Assembly (NCBI GenBank): GCA_963851405.1
Contig: CAWKPB010000005.1
Coordinates: forward strand, 310,001 to 374,000
DNA length: 64,000 nucleotides
Direction: 5' to 3'
Source of the DNA: JANPBY01 sp963851405
Lineage (GTDB): Bacteria > Actinomycetota > Actinomycetes > DATJPE01
The notes beneath the pieces are model-generated. The model worked only from the letters and a program-made list of their open reading frames with translations, ran no database searches and was not told where the DNA came from. Position 1 is the stretch's first letter, and every line of letters starts with the position of its first letter. The translations under genes and the position numbers were made by a program. Positions 9,025 through 17,226 of the stretch are shown in pieces.

Positions 9025-9034
9025 GGATCGCGGA

Positions 9035-9250
9035 CTACCTGGGGAGCCCGGACGCACGCCAGGCGCCATCACCGTGGCCCAGGGCGGGCCGGATGTTGCG
9101 CCCTCGTGCCCGCCATGGCCCAGGTGGCTTCGCCGCAGTTGTGGCCGGTGCCGCGCTTGCCGCGGCCAGGACGACGACGACGGCAGCGAGTTCCTCGGGC
9201 GTGGGTTCCCCACGAACCACCCGCAACATCGGTGGTGCTTCGTCGCTCAC
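9035..9250 (-). CDS. accE: acyl-CoA carboxylase epsilon subunit
   Basis: This 71-residue protein matches the small actinobacterial epsilon subunit that stabilises the AccA3-AccD5 complex and raises its activity. Visible hallmarks are the N-terminal LRVVRGEPTPEELAAVVVVL, a Pro/Ala linker, and the C-terminal GDGAWRASGLPR. The start codon is GTG, and it overlaps the accD5 stop by four bases (GTGA), so the two are translationally coupled. The position between accD5 and maf is the same as accE5 (Rv3281). Confidence 0.9.
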   Translation of the reverse strand: MSDEAPPMLRVVRGEPTPEELAAVVVVLAAASAAPATTAAKPPGPWRARGRNIRPALGHGDGAWRASGLPR

Positions 9251-10854
9251 AGCGGGATGTTTCCGTGCTTCTTGGGCGGCCGGTTCTCGCGCTTGGTGCG
9301 CAGGGCTCGCAGGGCCTGGACGAGCTGGGCGCGGGTCTCTGCTGGCTCGATGACCGCATCGACGTATCCCCGCTCAGCGGCGAGGTAGGGGTTCAGCAGG
9401 GTGTCCTCGTAGGAGGCGATCAACCGCGCTCGCTCGGCCTCGACGTCCTCAGCGACGGCGAGTTCCTTGCGGTGCAGGATGTTGACGGCGCCCTGAGCGC
9501 CCATCACGGCGATCTGCGCGGTGGGCCAGGCCAGATTGATGTCGGCGCCCAAGTGCTTGGACCCCATCACGTCGTACGCGCCGCCGTACGCCTTGCGCGT
9601 GATGACCGTGACCAACGGGACGGTCGCCTCTGCGTAGGCGTAGATCAACTTGGCGCCCCGCCGGATGATGCCATTCCACTCCTGGTCGGTGCCCGGCAAG
9701 AAGCCCGGCACGTCCACGAACGTCAGGACGGGGAGGTTGAAGGCGTCGCAGGTGCGGACAAACCGCGCGGCCTTCTCTGAGGCATCGATGTCGAGGGTCC
9801 CTGCGAACTGCATGGGCTGGTTGGCCACGACACCGACGGAGTGCCCTTCGACCCGGCCGAAGCCGCAGAGGATGTTTGGCGCGAAAAGGGGGTGTGACTC
9901 TAAGAACTCGCCGTCGTCGACGACCGCGCGGATGACGTCATGCATGTCGTACGGCTGGTTGGCGGAATCCGGCACGATCGTGTTGAGGGCGAGGTCGCTT
10001 TCGTTCAGAGCCAGATCAGCCACCGTCTCGAACACCGGTGGGTCGTCCAGGTTGTTGCTCGGAAGGTAGGACAGCAGTGCCTTGACGTAGTCAATGGCGT
10101 CGGCCTCGTCTTGGCCCATGAAATGGGCGACGCCGCTCTTGGAGTTGTGCGTCCGGGCGCCGCCGAGCTCCTCGAACCCCACGTCTTCGCCGGTGACAGT
10201 CTTGATGACGTCCGGACCGGTGATGAACATGTGTGAGGTCTGGTCCACCATCACGGTGAAGTCAGTGATTGCGGGGGAGTAGACGGCCCCGCCGGCGCAT
10301 GGCCCCATGACCAGCGAGATCTGAGGGACCACACCCGATGCCAATACGTTGCGTCGAAAGATCTCGCCATAGCGGCCCAGGGAAACGACGCCCTCCTGGA
10401 TGCGGGCACCGCCAGAGTCGTTGATCCCGATCATCGGAACGCCGGTCTTGATCGATAGGTCCATGATCTTGACGATCTTCTCGCCGAAGACCTCACCCAA
10501 CGATCCCCCGAAGACGGTGAAGTCCTGAGCGAAGATGCACACCTGACGACCGTCAATCGTTCCGTACCCGGTGATCACGCCGTCCCCGTAGGGCCGGCGT
10601 GCCGCCAACCCAAACGCCGTCGAGCGGTGTCGTGCCAGGGCATCGGTTTCGACGAAGCTGCCTTCGTCCAGCAGGGCCTCGACCCGCTCGCGGGCAGTCA
10701 TCTTTCCGCGGTCGTGCTGCGCGGTGACGGCTTTCTCAGATCCGGCGTGGGTGGACTCGTCCACCTTGTGGCGCAGTTGGGCGAGCTTTCCAGCCGTTGT
10801 GTGCAGGTCGGGTCGCTCTTCGGACGGGGAAGCGTCGGCTGGATCGGCGGCCAC
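9247..10854 (-). CDS. accD5: acyl-CoA (propionyl-CoA) carboxylase beta subunit, carboxyltransferase
   Basis: The 535-residue carboxyltransferase moves the carboxyl group from biotin to acetyl- or propionyl-CoA. It has both crotonase-like halves: the N half with ITGYGTIDGRQVCIFAQDFTVFGGS and the oxyanion GGAVYSPAITD region, and the C half with VDVPGFLPGTDQEW and the ITRKAYGGAYDVMGSKHLGAD motif. The GTG at 10854 was chosen because an AAGGAG ribosome binding site (10861-10866, minus strand) lies 6 nt before it; longer readings pass through the divergent promoter into birA. It is the first gene of the accD5-accE-maf-accA3 unit. Acetyl versus propionyl preference is inferred only from the AccD5-like context. 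Confidence 0.92.
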   Translation of the reverse strand: MAADPADASPSEERPDLHTTAGKLAQLRHKVDESTHAGSEKAVTAQHDRGKMTARERVEALLDEGSFVETDALARHRSTAFGLAARRPYGDGVITGYGTIDGRQVCIFAQDFTVFGGSLGEVFGEKIVKIMDLSIKTGVPMIGINDSGGARIQEGVVSLGRYGEIFRRNVLASGVVPQISLVMGPCAGGAVYSPAITDFTVMVDQTSHMFITGPDVIKTVTGEDVGFEELGGARTHNSKSGVAHFMGQDEADAIDYVKALLSYLPSNNLDDPPVFETVADLALNESDLALNTIVPDSANQPYDMHDVIRAVVDDGEFLESHPLFAPNILCGFGRVEGHSVGVVANQPMQFAGTLDIDASEKAARFVRTCDAFNLPVLTFVDVPGFLPGTDQEWNGIIRRGAKLIYAYAEATVPLVTVITRKAYGGAYDVMGSKHLGADINLAWPTAQIAVMGAQGAVNILHRKELAVAEDVEAERARLIASYEDTLLNPYLAAERGYVDAVIEPAETRAQLVQALRALRTKRENRPPKKHGNIPL

Positions 10855-10912
10855 GGGGCACTCCTTGCTGGCGGTCAGAACCTCGAGCCAACGGGCTTCG
10901 TGGCTTGCGGCG

Positions 10913-10920
10913 TAGCGTAA
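10913..10920. promoter_or_regulatory. overlapping divergent -10 elements for birA and accD5
   Basis: The 8-bp sequence TAGCGTAA contains TAGCGT on the plus strand, followed by 6 nt and the birA GTG, and TACGCT on the minus strand pointing to accD5. The two promoters therefore share the same bases, so polymerase probably cannot occupy both at once. Confidence 0.5.
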
Positions 10921-10924
10921 CGGC

Positions 10925-11764
10925 GTGTCCGAGTCGACCAAGGAGCCCACCGTCGGTTCCGTCTTCGGCGACCTCGGTCGACCGCCGCTGGTCCCGCACA
11001 CGTTGCGCAGGTCCCTGGTGCGGCCCGACAGCTCCTGGCACTCGGTGCAGGTTGTCGATGAAGTGACCTCGACCAACGCAGAACTCACGCAGGCCGCCCA
11101 CGCGGGTCGCGTGAGCGCTGGCGCGGTGCTGCTCGCTGAATACCAGCGGCAGGGTCGCGGGCGACTCGATCGTCGGTGGGAGAGCCCGCCGCGAGCCGGT
11201 CTGACGCTTTCGGTACTCGTCGGCCCGGAACGGCCGGTGGCCGAATGGGGATGGCTACCGCTCATCGCAGGCCTCGCGGTCGTGGAGGGAATCGAAGAGG
11301 CCACGAGCGTTCGCGGGAGCCTCAAGTGGCCCAACGACATCCTGGCGCCCGACGGACGCAAGTTGGGCGGGCTCCTGGCGGAGCGGATCGACGTTGGGGG
11401 GATCGCCCACGCTGTGATCGGGTTGGGGCTGAACGTGACGACCACGACGGATGAGCTTCCGATATCGACGGCCACGTCTCTCGCCCTCGCTGATGGCGCC
11501 CCGCTGGATCGTCAGACCCTCACGGTCTGCATCCTTCGCGCCCTCGATCTCTGGCTCGGCGAATGGGGTCGTGGCCGGGACCCCGGCCCCGCTTACCGGG
11601 AATGTTGCGACTCGCTGGGCCGAGACGTACGGGTGCAACGGCCTTCAGCCGCTGACTTGGTGGGGCGAGCCCTAGCGGTCGACGATGCCGGCCGGCTGGT
11701 GATCGAGGACACCGGCGGCCAGCGAACGGCCGTGTCCGCTGGCGACGTGGTCCACCTGCGCTGA
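10925..11764 (+). CDS. birA: biotin-[acetyl-CoA carboxylase] ligase
   Basis: The enzyme makes biotinyl-AMP and attaches biotin to the carrier lysine of AccA3, encoded next door. The 279-residue product shows the ligase core: DEVTSTNAEL, the biotinyl-AMP loop YQRQGRGRLDRRWESPP, KWPNDI with the catalytic Lys, and KLGGLLAE, followed by the small C-terminal SH3-like domain. There is no N-terminal winged helix, so it is a class I ligase without DNA-binding repressor function. The GTG start is 6 nt behind a TAGCGT -10 element and the mRNA is probably leaderless. It faces accD5 divergently, as birA (Rv3279c) does in mycobacteria. Confidence 0.92.
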   Translation: MSESTKEPTVGSVFGDLGRPPLVPHTLRRSLVRPDSSWHSVQVVDEVTSTNAELTQAAHAGRVSAGAVLLAEYQRQGRGRLDRRWESPPRAGLTLSVLVGPERPVAEWGWLPLIAGLAVVEGIEEATSVRGSLKWPNDILAPDGRKLGGLLAERIDVGGIAHAVIGLGLNVTTTTDELPISTATSLALADGAPLDRQTLTVCILRALDLWLGEWGRGRDPGPAYRECCDSLGRDVRVQRPSAADLVGRALAVDDAGRLVIEDTGGQRTAVSAGDVVHLR

Positions 11765-11791
11765 TTGGGCGTGAGGTGCAAGGATGCCGGG

Positions 11792-12331
11792 ATGGGTTAC
11801 CCGGCTAAGTTGCTCGCACAAGGTGAGCGCATTGATTTCGAGATGCGCCCACATTGGAAGTCGATGGTGGTTCCCGCTCTGGTCCTGATTGCGACCGTGG
11901 TGATCGGTGGGTACCTCATCGGGGTGGCCCCTGACGCCATCGATCCGGCTGCCACCTGGATCATCGTGATCGTCTGCCTCGTGGTGCTTTCGGTCTGGTT
12001 CATCCGCCCGCTGGTGCGCTGGCTCACCACGCAGTACGTATTCACTGACCGCCGCATCATCACGCGGACCGGGGTGATTGCACGCAGTGGTCGTGACATG
12101 CCGCTGTCGAAGGTCAATGATGTCTCGTTCAGTTACTCCGTCATCGATCGGATCCTGCAATGCGGGACTCTCGATGTGTCTTCGGCTTCGGATGAGAATC
12201 TCGTGATCGCTGACGTTCCCCGCGTTGAGGAAATCCAGCGCGAGATCTATCGGTTGCGCGAGCATGAAGAGGAGCGCCGCCGGCGGGCGCACGGCGGCCC
12301 ACCCCCCGGCACCGGTGTCGACGACGACTGA
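11792..12331 (+). CDS. bacterial PH-domain membrane protein
   Basis: The 179-residue protein has two hydrophobic helices close together near the N-terminus (roughly residues 25-45 and 52-72), followed by a cytoplasmic bacterial PH domain: YVFTDRRIITRTGVIARSGRDMPLSKVNDVSFSYS is the conserved strand pattern of the YdbS/bPH2 type. The tail is basic and proline-rich. The molecular function is unknown; similar proteins sit beside birA in many actinobacteria, as Rv3278c does. The ATG at 11792 was preferred to the TTG at 11765. The downstream adenylate cyclase starts within a few bases of its stop, so the two are likely cotranscribed. Confidence 0.82.
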   Translation: MGYPAKLLAQGERIDFEMRPHWKSMVVPALVLIATVVIGGYLIGVAPDAIDPAATWIIVIVCLVVLSVWFIRPLVRWLTTQYVFTDRRIITRTGVIARSGRDMPLSKVNDVSFSYSVIDRILQCGTLDVSSASDENLVIADVPRVEEIQREIYRLREHEEERRRRAHGGPPPGTGVDDD

Positions 12332-12335
12332 CCCC

Positions 12336-13337
12336 GTGGACCGAGGCGATCCTCGGGCCGATCCTGAGGCCCGGGAGGCCCTGCGACCGGAACTCGAGGC
12401 GCTGGTCCTCGGGGGACTCCCGAGGTACGACCAAGCAGGCTTCGAACAAGCATCAGGAATTCCTCTCGACCGCGCTCGCAACTACTGGCGGGCTCTTGGC
12501 TTTTCCGATCCTGCCCCGGATGAGCCCGCGTACGCAGACACCGATGTCGTGGCCCTGCAGCGGGCGGCGGACCTGGCTGCCGCGGGAGGTATCGGCGACC
12601 GGTACGTGCTCGCGCTCACCCGCGCCCTCGGCCACACGATGGCGCGGCTGGCCGACTGGCAGGTCGACATCGCCGTCGACCGATTGCAGTCCGAGGGCCG
12701 CCCCTTGGAGTTCGACCGGGCCCGGATGAGGCTCGAGGCGAGCCTTCCCGACCTTGAGCGGATGCTCGTCCATGCCTGGCGGCGACATCTGCTGGCCGCG
12801 CTGACCCGCGTGCTTGAGGCGGATGAGGCTGGCTTGGCGGCGGTTCCGCTCACCGTCGGCTTTGCCGATCTCGTGGGGTTCACGGCGTTGACTCGTCGGC
12901 TGGACGAGGAGGCGTTGGGGACGCTGGTTCAGGACTTCGAGAGTTGGGCCGCGGAACTCGTGGTTGCCCAGGGTGGTCGGGTGATCAAGACCATGGGTGA
13001 TGGAGTGATGTTTGAAGCGGCAGAGCCCGCGGACGGGGTGATGGCCGCGCTTCTTTTGGCTGCCGGCCGAGGCGATGAGCTGCCACCTATCCGGGTGGGC
13101 ATGGCCACGGGACGGGTCGTGCATCGCATGGGCGATGTGTTCGGTACGCCCGTCAACCTGGCGAGTCGCCTGACGTCGTTCGCGGGCGCTGGAGCGGTGT
13201 GGGCCGATGCGGCAACCGCGGCTGCAGTCACGGATCTCCCTGGCGTCGCGGCCGCGCCGATGTCGGCGCGCGCCGTCCGCGGGTTGGGTGTACTCGAGCC
13301 GTGGGTGCTGGAACCGATGGGGACGACACAGCCATGA
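12336..13337 (+). CDS. class III adenylate cyclase with N-terminal regulatory domain
   Basis: The 333-residue soluble protein resembles Rv1264-type cyclases. Residues about 10-150 form an all-helical regulatory domain (RPELEALVLGGLPRYDQAG and a HTMARLADWQ helix end). Residues about 165-325 are the catalytic domain: VGFADLVGFT and KTMGDGVMF each supply a metal-binding Asp, and NLASRL follows in the usual position. In Rv1264 the N-domain inhibits the catalytic domain in a pH-dependent way; that regulation is inferred here from architecture only. The start is GTG at 12336, with GTG at 12315 as an alternative that would overlap the PH gene. The stop overlaps the next ATG (ATGA), coupling cAMP synthesis to a GGDEF protein. 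Confidence 0.86.
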   Translation: MDRGDPRADPEAREALRPELEALVLGGLPRYDQAGFEQASGIPLDRARNYWRALGFSDPAPDEPAYADTDVVALQRAADLAAAGGIGDRYVLALTRALGHTMARLADWQVDIAVDRLQSEGRPLEFDRARMRLEASLPDLERMLVHAWRRHLLAALTRVLEADEAGLAAVPLTVGFADLVGFTALTRRLDEEALGTLVQDFESWAAELVVAQGGRVIKTMGDGVMFEAAEPADGVMAALLLAAGRGDELPPIRVGMATGRVVHRMGDVFGTPVNLASRLTSFAGAGAVWADAATAAAVTDLPGVAAAPMSARAVRGLGVLEPWVLEPMGTTQP

Positions 13338-15136
13338 CGTTGCTCACGAGGTCTCACCCATTCGGCCCAGTCGGGGTCAACGCGGAGCCAACTTCAGCCG
13401 ACGCAGTACTTCAGGTAGCGATACGCGCTGCTCTGGTTGGGGGGAGGCCGTTCGCTGTGACGACGATCGACCCTGCTCCCGTGCCCCTGGTAGCCGTGCC
13501 GATGACCAGGGGCGAAGCCGAGTCCATCGACCGACTGCATTCCCTGGTTTCGATCGCGAAGGTCGTGGCTTCGGCGGAGGCCTTCGACGACGTCCTGCGG
13601 TTGACTGCGGCCGAGGCCCGCGCCGCCTTGGGTGCCGCGAGCCTGTCCCTGTCGGTCTGGGAGCGAGACCGGGGGTGGCTGCGCGTGCTTTTCAACCTCG
13701 GCGACCTAGGTGGGGGTGAGTCGCCTGATGGGTCCGGCGAGGTCTACGCGCTCACTGACTACCCCGTCATCGAGGGTTTGCTCGAGACCGAGGGCTACGT
13801 GCACCGGGTCGATGCGGACCCGGAGGGCCTTGGCTACGACGCCGCGCTGGTGCGCTTGCTCATGCAGCTTGGCAAGGGCTCGTGCCTGGGGGTGCCGGTC
13901 GTCCTCGAGGGCCGGGTCTGGGGTGAGCTGTTCGCGACCCGTTATCAACACGACCGCCCCTACGGGCCGGACGACCTGGACTTCGCTGTGGCAGTTGCCG
14001 GCCAGATCGCTGCCGGTGTCGCGCAGGTACAACACCTGGAGCGGGTCTCTCGGCTGGCCTACTCGGACCCGCTGACGGGGCTCGCAAACAGGCGCGCCAT
14101 CGACGACCGGCTAGATGCGGCCATGGCTCGCCACCAGGCCGACGCCACGTCCGTCAGCCTCATCATTGCCGACGTCAATGGACTCAAGCGCATCAATGAC
14201 GACCGTGGGCACGAGGCCGGAGACCGGGCCCTCGTGCACTTCGCCGGGATGCTCTCGGCTTCAGCAGGATTGGTACCGGGCAGCCTCGCTGGCCGACTGG
14301 CTGGCGATGAATTCTGCATCGTCATCGAAGGAGCGGCACCCGACCACGCCGTCTGGGTGGCCGATGATCTGTGTCGCCGCGCGGCAGCGGGGCTGGCCGA
14401 CGGTGTGGCTTGTGGGGTGGCGTCGACGGCGGATCCAGTAGGCCTCATTGACCATCCGGCACGCCTGTTCCGGCTGGCCGACGCCGCTCAAACCCGGGCG
14501 AAGCGGAGCCGCTCGCGCGTCCCGGTGGTCGCGGGGCGGGACTTGCCCGATGACGCCACCGTGCGGCTCGCCAATTTGGAGCGTGGTCGTCGCGACGATC
14601 GGCGCCGACTGCGCCAGCGTGGCGGTTCCGTCGCGTCCCGGTTGCTCGATGACGTCGTGGGGACCTTGGATCACAGCGGGGCGCCCGATGTGCGCGGCCG
14701 GCTGGAGGTGGTGGCGGATGCGGTTGCGCGGCTCGTCGACGCTGCGTCCTGGTGGGTCTCCTACGTCCCGCCCGGGGCGACCGTTCTGGCGAGCGTGGGC
14801 TTCTCTGCGATCCGGGTCTCGTCGGGACAGCCCGTGGACGGTCGACCGCCGGATGCTGACCAGTTCGTCGGCTTCGATCTCGCCTCGTACCCCGTGACGG
14901 CGCGATCGGTCGAGGGCGGGTCAGCGATCATCCTGGCCGCTGATGCCGGGGCCGACGCTGCCGAACTGGCGTTCCTGTCAGCATCGGGTTGGACGGCCAA
15001 CCTGATGGCGGGCGCCCGCGACGCCGACGGCGGTGGATGGCTGCTTGAGATCTTCACCGACGAGATCAGCGGGGCGGTCGAGGACCTCGGGCCTACGTTG
15101 CGGGTGTTAGTGGCCCTGGCCCTGGTTGGACCATGA
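13334..15136 (+). CDS. GAF-GGDEF protein, putative diguanylate cyclase with AGDEF site
   Basis: The 600-residue protein has an N-terminal GAF-like sensory domain (about 60-225, ending LGVPVVLEGRVWGELFATR), a GGDEF domain (about 240-405) and a second GAF-like region at the C-terminus. The GGDEF domain keeps the metal and substrate motif DVNGLKRINDDRGHEAGD, but the signature reads LAGDEF, with Ala for the first Gly. No RxxD inhibitory site lies before it. Some AGDEF enzymes remain active, so it may still make c-di-GMP. The ATG at 13334 overlaps the cyclase stop and the 3' end overlaps the next start, both as ATGA. It is a clear paralogue of the following gene; both share a PVVAGRD segment after the GGDEF domain. 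Confidence 0.85.
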   Translation: MTLLTRSHPFGPVGVNAEPTSADAVLQVAIRAALVGGRPFAVTTIDPAPVPLVAVPMTRGEAESIDRLHSLVSIAKVVASAEAFDDVLRLTAAEARAALGAASLSLSVWERDRGWLRVLFNLGDLGGGESPDGSGEVYALTDYPVIEGLLETEGYVHRVDADPEGLGYDAALVRLLMQLGKGSCLGVPVVLEGRVWGELFATRYQHDRPYGPDDLDFAVAVAGQIAAGVAQVQHLERVSRLAYSDPLTGLANRRAIDDRLDAAMARHQADATSVSLIIADVNGLKRINDDRGHEAGDRALVHFAGMLSASAGLVPGSLAGRLAGDEFCIVIEGAAPDHAVWVADDLCRRAAAGLADGVACGVASTADPVGLIDHPARLFRLADAAQTRAKRSRSRVPVVAGRDLPDDATVRLANLERGRRDDRRRLRQRGGSVASRLLDDVVGTLDHSGAPDVRGRLEVVADAVARLVDAASWWVSYVPPGATVLASVGFSAIRVSSGQPVDGRPPDADQFVGFDLASYPVTARSVEGGSAIILAADAGADAAELAFLSASGWTANLMAGARDADGGGWLLEIFTDEISGAVEDLGPTLRVLVALALVGP

Positions 15137-16617
15137 CCGAGGGCGTCGACCGACTGGGCAGCCTCGCCCGGCTGGCGCGCTCGCTCGTCGCGGCCCGGTC
15201 CGATCTCGAGGTCGCCCGGACCGCTGGCGACGAGGGCCGATTCGCCTTCGGCGCTGACTCTGCCTCCATCGGCCGCCTCGAACGAGAGCGAGGGATCCTC
15301 CGGATCCTCGTGAACAGCGGCAGTCTGGCCGCCGGAGCTGTGGCTGAACCCGCCGAAGAGACCTACCGCCTGGTCGACTTCCCCCAACTGGCCGCCATGG
15401 TGGGGGATGCCCAGCCGTGGCTGATTTCTGCCGCGGACACCGAAGCCCCGTCGGAGAGCGGAGCGCGGCTGGCCGCGCTCGGCCGGAACAGCGGGTTGGC
15501 GGTTCCGGTACTCCTTGAGGGTGCTGTGTGGGGGGAGCTATTCGTCTCCCGGCGCGGGTCGGACCCGCCCTTCGATGCCCGGGACCTTGATTTTGCGGTC
15601 GCGTTCGCGGGGCTGGTTTCGGCCGGGCTCGGCCAGGTCCAGCACAACGAACGCGTGCGCCGCATGGCCTACACCGACTCGTTGACCGGGTTGGGGAACC
15701 GACGCTTCGTCGAGGAGCGCTTGGAGCTGGCCCTCGCCGCGCACGCGGGAGACGGCCGCCCGGTTTCGTTGGTGATGGCTGATGTGAATGGGCTGAAGGC
15801 CGCGAACGACCGCAACCAGTCGCACGCCGAGGGCGATGTGGCACTCAAAGTGGTCGCCTCAGCGCTGTCCCGGGCGACTGGGCGCGTGCCAGGCTCGGTC
15901 GCCGGACGGATCGGGGGAGACGAGTTCTGCGCTGTGGTTGAGGGTGGCGCCGACGTGGCCGAGGCGCTGGCCATGGAGTTCGTCGAGCTGGCTGCGACCG
16001 CTCCCTACATCCGGGGCGTCGCGGTAGGCGTCGCTAGCACGGAGTTCGCTACCGGGCCGGTGACCAGGCAGCAGTTGCTCGCCTGGGCAGATGAGGCTCA
16101 GTACGTCGCGAAAGCGGCCGGTTCAGCTCGCCCCGTCGTGGCAGGGCGCGACGAACCCGGGCAGAAATATGAGCGCCGCAGATGGCGGGGCTCGGCTGGG
16201 GCCGACGTTCTTCCCCGTGCTCTCGAACTCCTCTCGCGCTTCTCCGGGTTGCCGGCAGCCCAGCGCGTCTCTGCACTGGCCTCGTTACTGACTGAGGAGT
16301 GGGGGGCCAGCGGTTGGGTGTTATCGGTGTTGCGTGATGGCGTCGCGGTGCCCGTGGGCTGGCCCGACGGGCTCGACGTCACCGGTCATGCGTTCCCAGC
16401 CTCGCCGGAGGAGGAGTGGTTGCAGCGCGCCCGAGTGCACGGGGTGGAGCTGCTCGCTGGCGACCCGGCCGTGCCACTGGCCGACATCCGCGGCGTGGCC
16501 CGAGTGGGACTGGTGGCCACGTCGGGCTGGCTGCTCGAACTGCATGCGGGTGGCCCCACCTTGGTGGGCGTACTTCCCTCGGCCCGCGCCCTACTCGCTG
16601 CCGCGCTCGTCGACTAG
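15133..16617 (+). CDS. GAF-GGDEF protein, putative diguanylate cyclase
   Basis: The 494-residue product repeats the layout of its upstream neighbour: a GAF-like domain (about 10-165, with LAVPVLLEGAVWGELFVSR), a GGDEF domain (about 175-340) and a C-terminal GAF-like region. The signature is intact (RIGGDEF), so this copy is the better candidate for c-di-GMP synthesis. The usual GHxxGD segment is altered to NQSHAEGD with an extra residue. No RxxD I-site and no EAL or HD-GYP phosphodiesterase domain is present. It begins with an ATGA overlap with the previous gene, so the cyclase and both GGDEF proteins are likely made in fixed ratio. It ends 35 bp before the convergent gtrA. Confidence 0.86.
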   Translation: MTEGVDRLGSLARLARSLVAARSDLEVARTAGDEGRFAFGADSASIGRLERERGILRILVNSGSLAAGAVAEPAEETYRLVDFPQLAAMVGDAQPWLISAADTEAPSESGARLAALGRNSGLAVPVLLEGAVWGELFVSRRGSDPPFDARDLDFAVAFAGLVSAGLGQVQHNERVRRMAYTDSLTGLGNRRFVEERLELALAAHAGDGRPVSLVMADVNGLKAANDRNQSHAEGDVALKVVASALSRATGRVPGSVAGRIGGDEFCAVVEGGADVAEALAMEFVELAATAPYIRGVAVGVASTEFATGPVTRQQLLAWADEAQYVAKAAGSARPVVAGRDEPGQKYERRRWRGSAGADVLPRALELLSRFSGLPAAQRVSALASLLTEEWGASGWVLSVLRDGVAVPVGWPDGLDVTGHAFPASPEEEWLQRARVHGVELLAGDPAVPLADIRGVARVGLVATSGWLLELHAGGPTLVGVLPSARALLAAALVD

Positions 16618-16652
16618 GGCGCACGCATGGCTCGCCAGCCGATGAGTCCCGG

Positions 16653-17135
16653 CTAGACCGGCTCGCGGAGCCCGGCCTTGAGTTCGTCGTCATCGCCGAA
16701 CCGCTGGAAGACGTACGTCCGATAGGCCCAAAACCGGAACATCGTGCTCAGCCCGAGGCCCACCACGTTGGCCGAGATGTTGTCCGCCAGGGGGCTCGTG
16801 AGGTCGAGTTGGTAGTGCGTGAACCACAGACAGGTGAGCGCAATGCCAAGGCCCACGGCGTTGAACACGAAGAACAACACGTATTCCCGGACATAGCCCT
16901 GCTTGCGACGGTGTCGGTAGGTCCAGAACCGGTTGCCGAGGTAGGCCACGAGCGTGGCCAGCACGACGGAGATGACCTTGGCCGTGAGGGGCTTGTCGTA
17001 GAGGGGTCCCTCTCCGCCCGCGAACCGGAGCAGGTTGAAGGTCCCGATGTCCACTACGAGCGCGACAAGTCCGACCGTGCCGAACTTCGCCACCTCGTGA
17101 AGGAAACGTCGGGCCGCAGGTGGGAGGCCGGCCAT
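16653..17135 (-). CDS. GtrA-family membrane protein
   Basis: This 160-residue protein has four predicted transmembrane helices and the GtrA pattern: an N-terminal FGTVGLVALVVDIGTFNLL helix, then LVAYLGNRFWTYR, which is the family signature, and a C-terminal NVVGLGLSTMFRFWAYRTYVF. GtrA-like proteins are thought to flip or present polyprenyl-linked sugars. An orthologue (Rv3277) occupies the same place beside birA and purK in M. tuberculosis. The start ATG at 17135 is 7 nt after a minus-strand TACAGT element, so the transcript is probably leaderless. A longer in-frame extension into the divergent dehydrogenase is not credible. Confidence 0.87.
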   Translation of the reverse strand: MAGLPPAARRFLHEVAKFGTVGLVALVVDIGTFNLLRFAGGEGPLYDKPLTAKVISVVLATLVAYLGNRFWTYRHRRKQGYVREYVLFFVFNAVGLGIALTCLWFTHYQLDLTSPLADNISANVVGLGLSTMFRFWAYRTYVFQRFGDDDELKAGLREPV

Positions 17136-17142
17136 GGCCGCG

Positions 17143-17148
17143 ACTGTA
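17143..17148 (-). promoter_or_regulatory. -10 element of leaderless promoter for gtrA-like gene
   Basis: TACAGT on the minus strand is followed by 7 nt and the ATG of the GtrA-like gene. Confidence 0.45.
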
Positions 17149-17226
17149 CCCACCGGGCCCGTGACACCATGGCCGCGTTGGCGGCGATGTCCGTCACATC
17201 GACCGGCCCGGCGAGGAGGGAATCCG

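Noticed and set aside
10855..11475. Longer N-terminus of the AccD5 protein
   Set aside because: It would run through birA; the GTG at 10854 has an AAGGAG at 6-nt spacing and gives normal family length.
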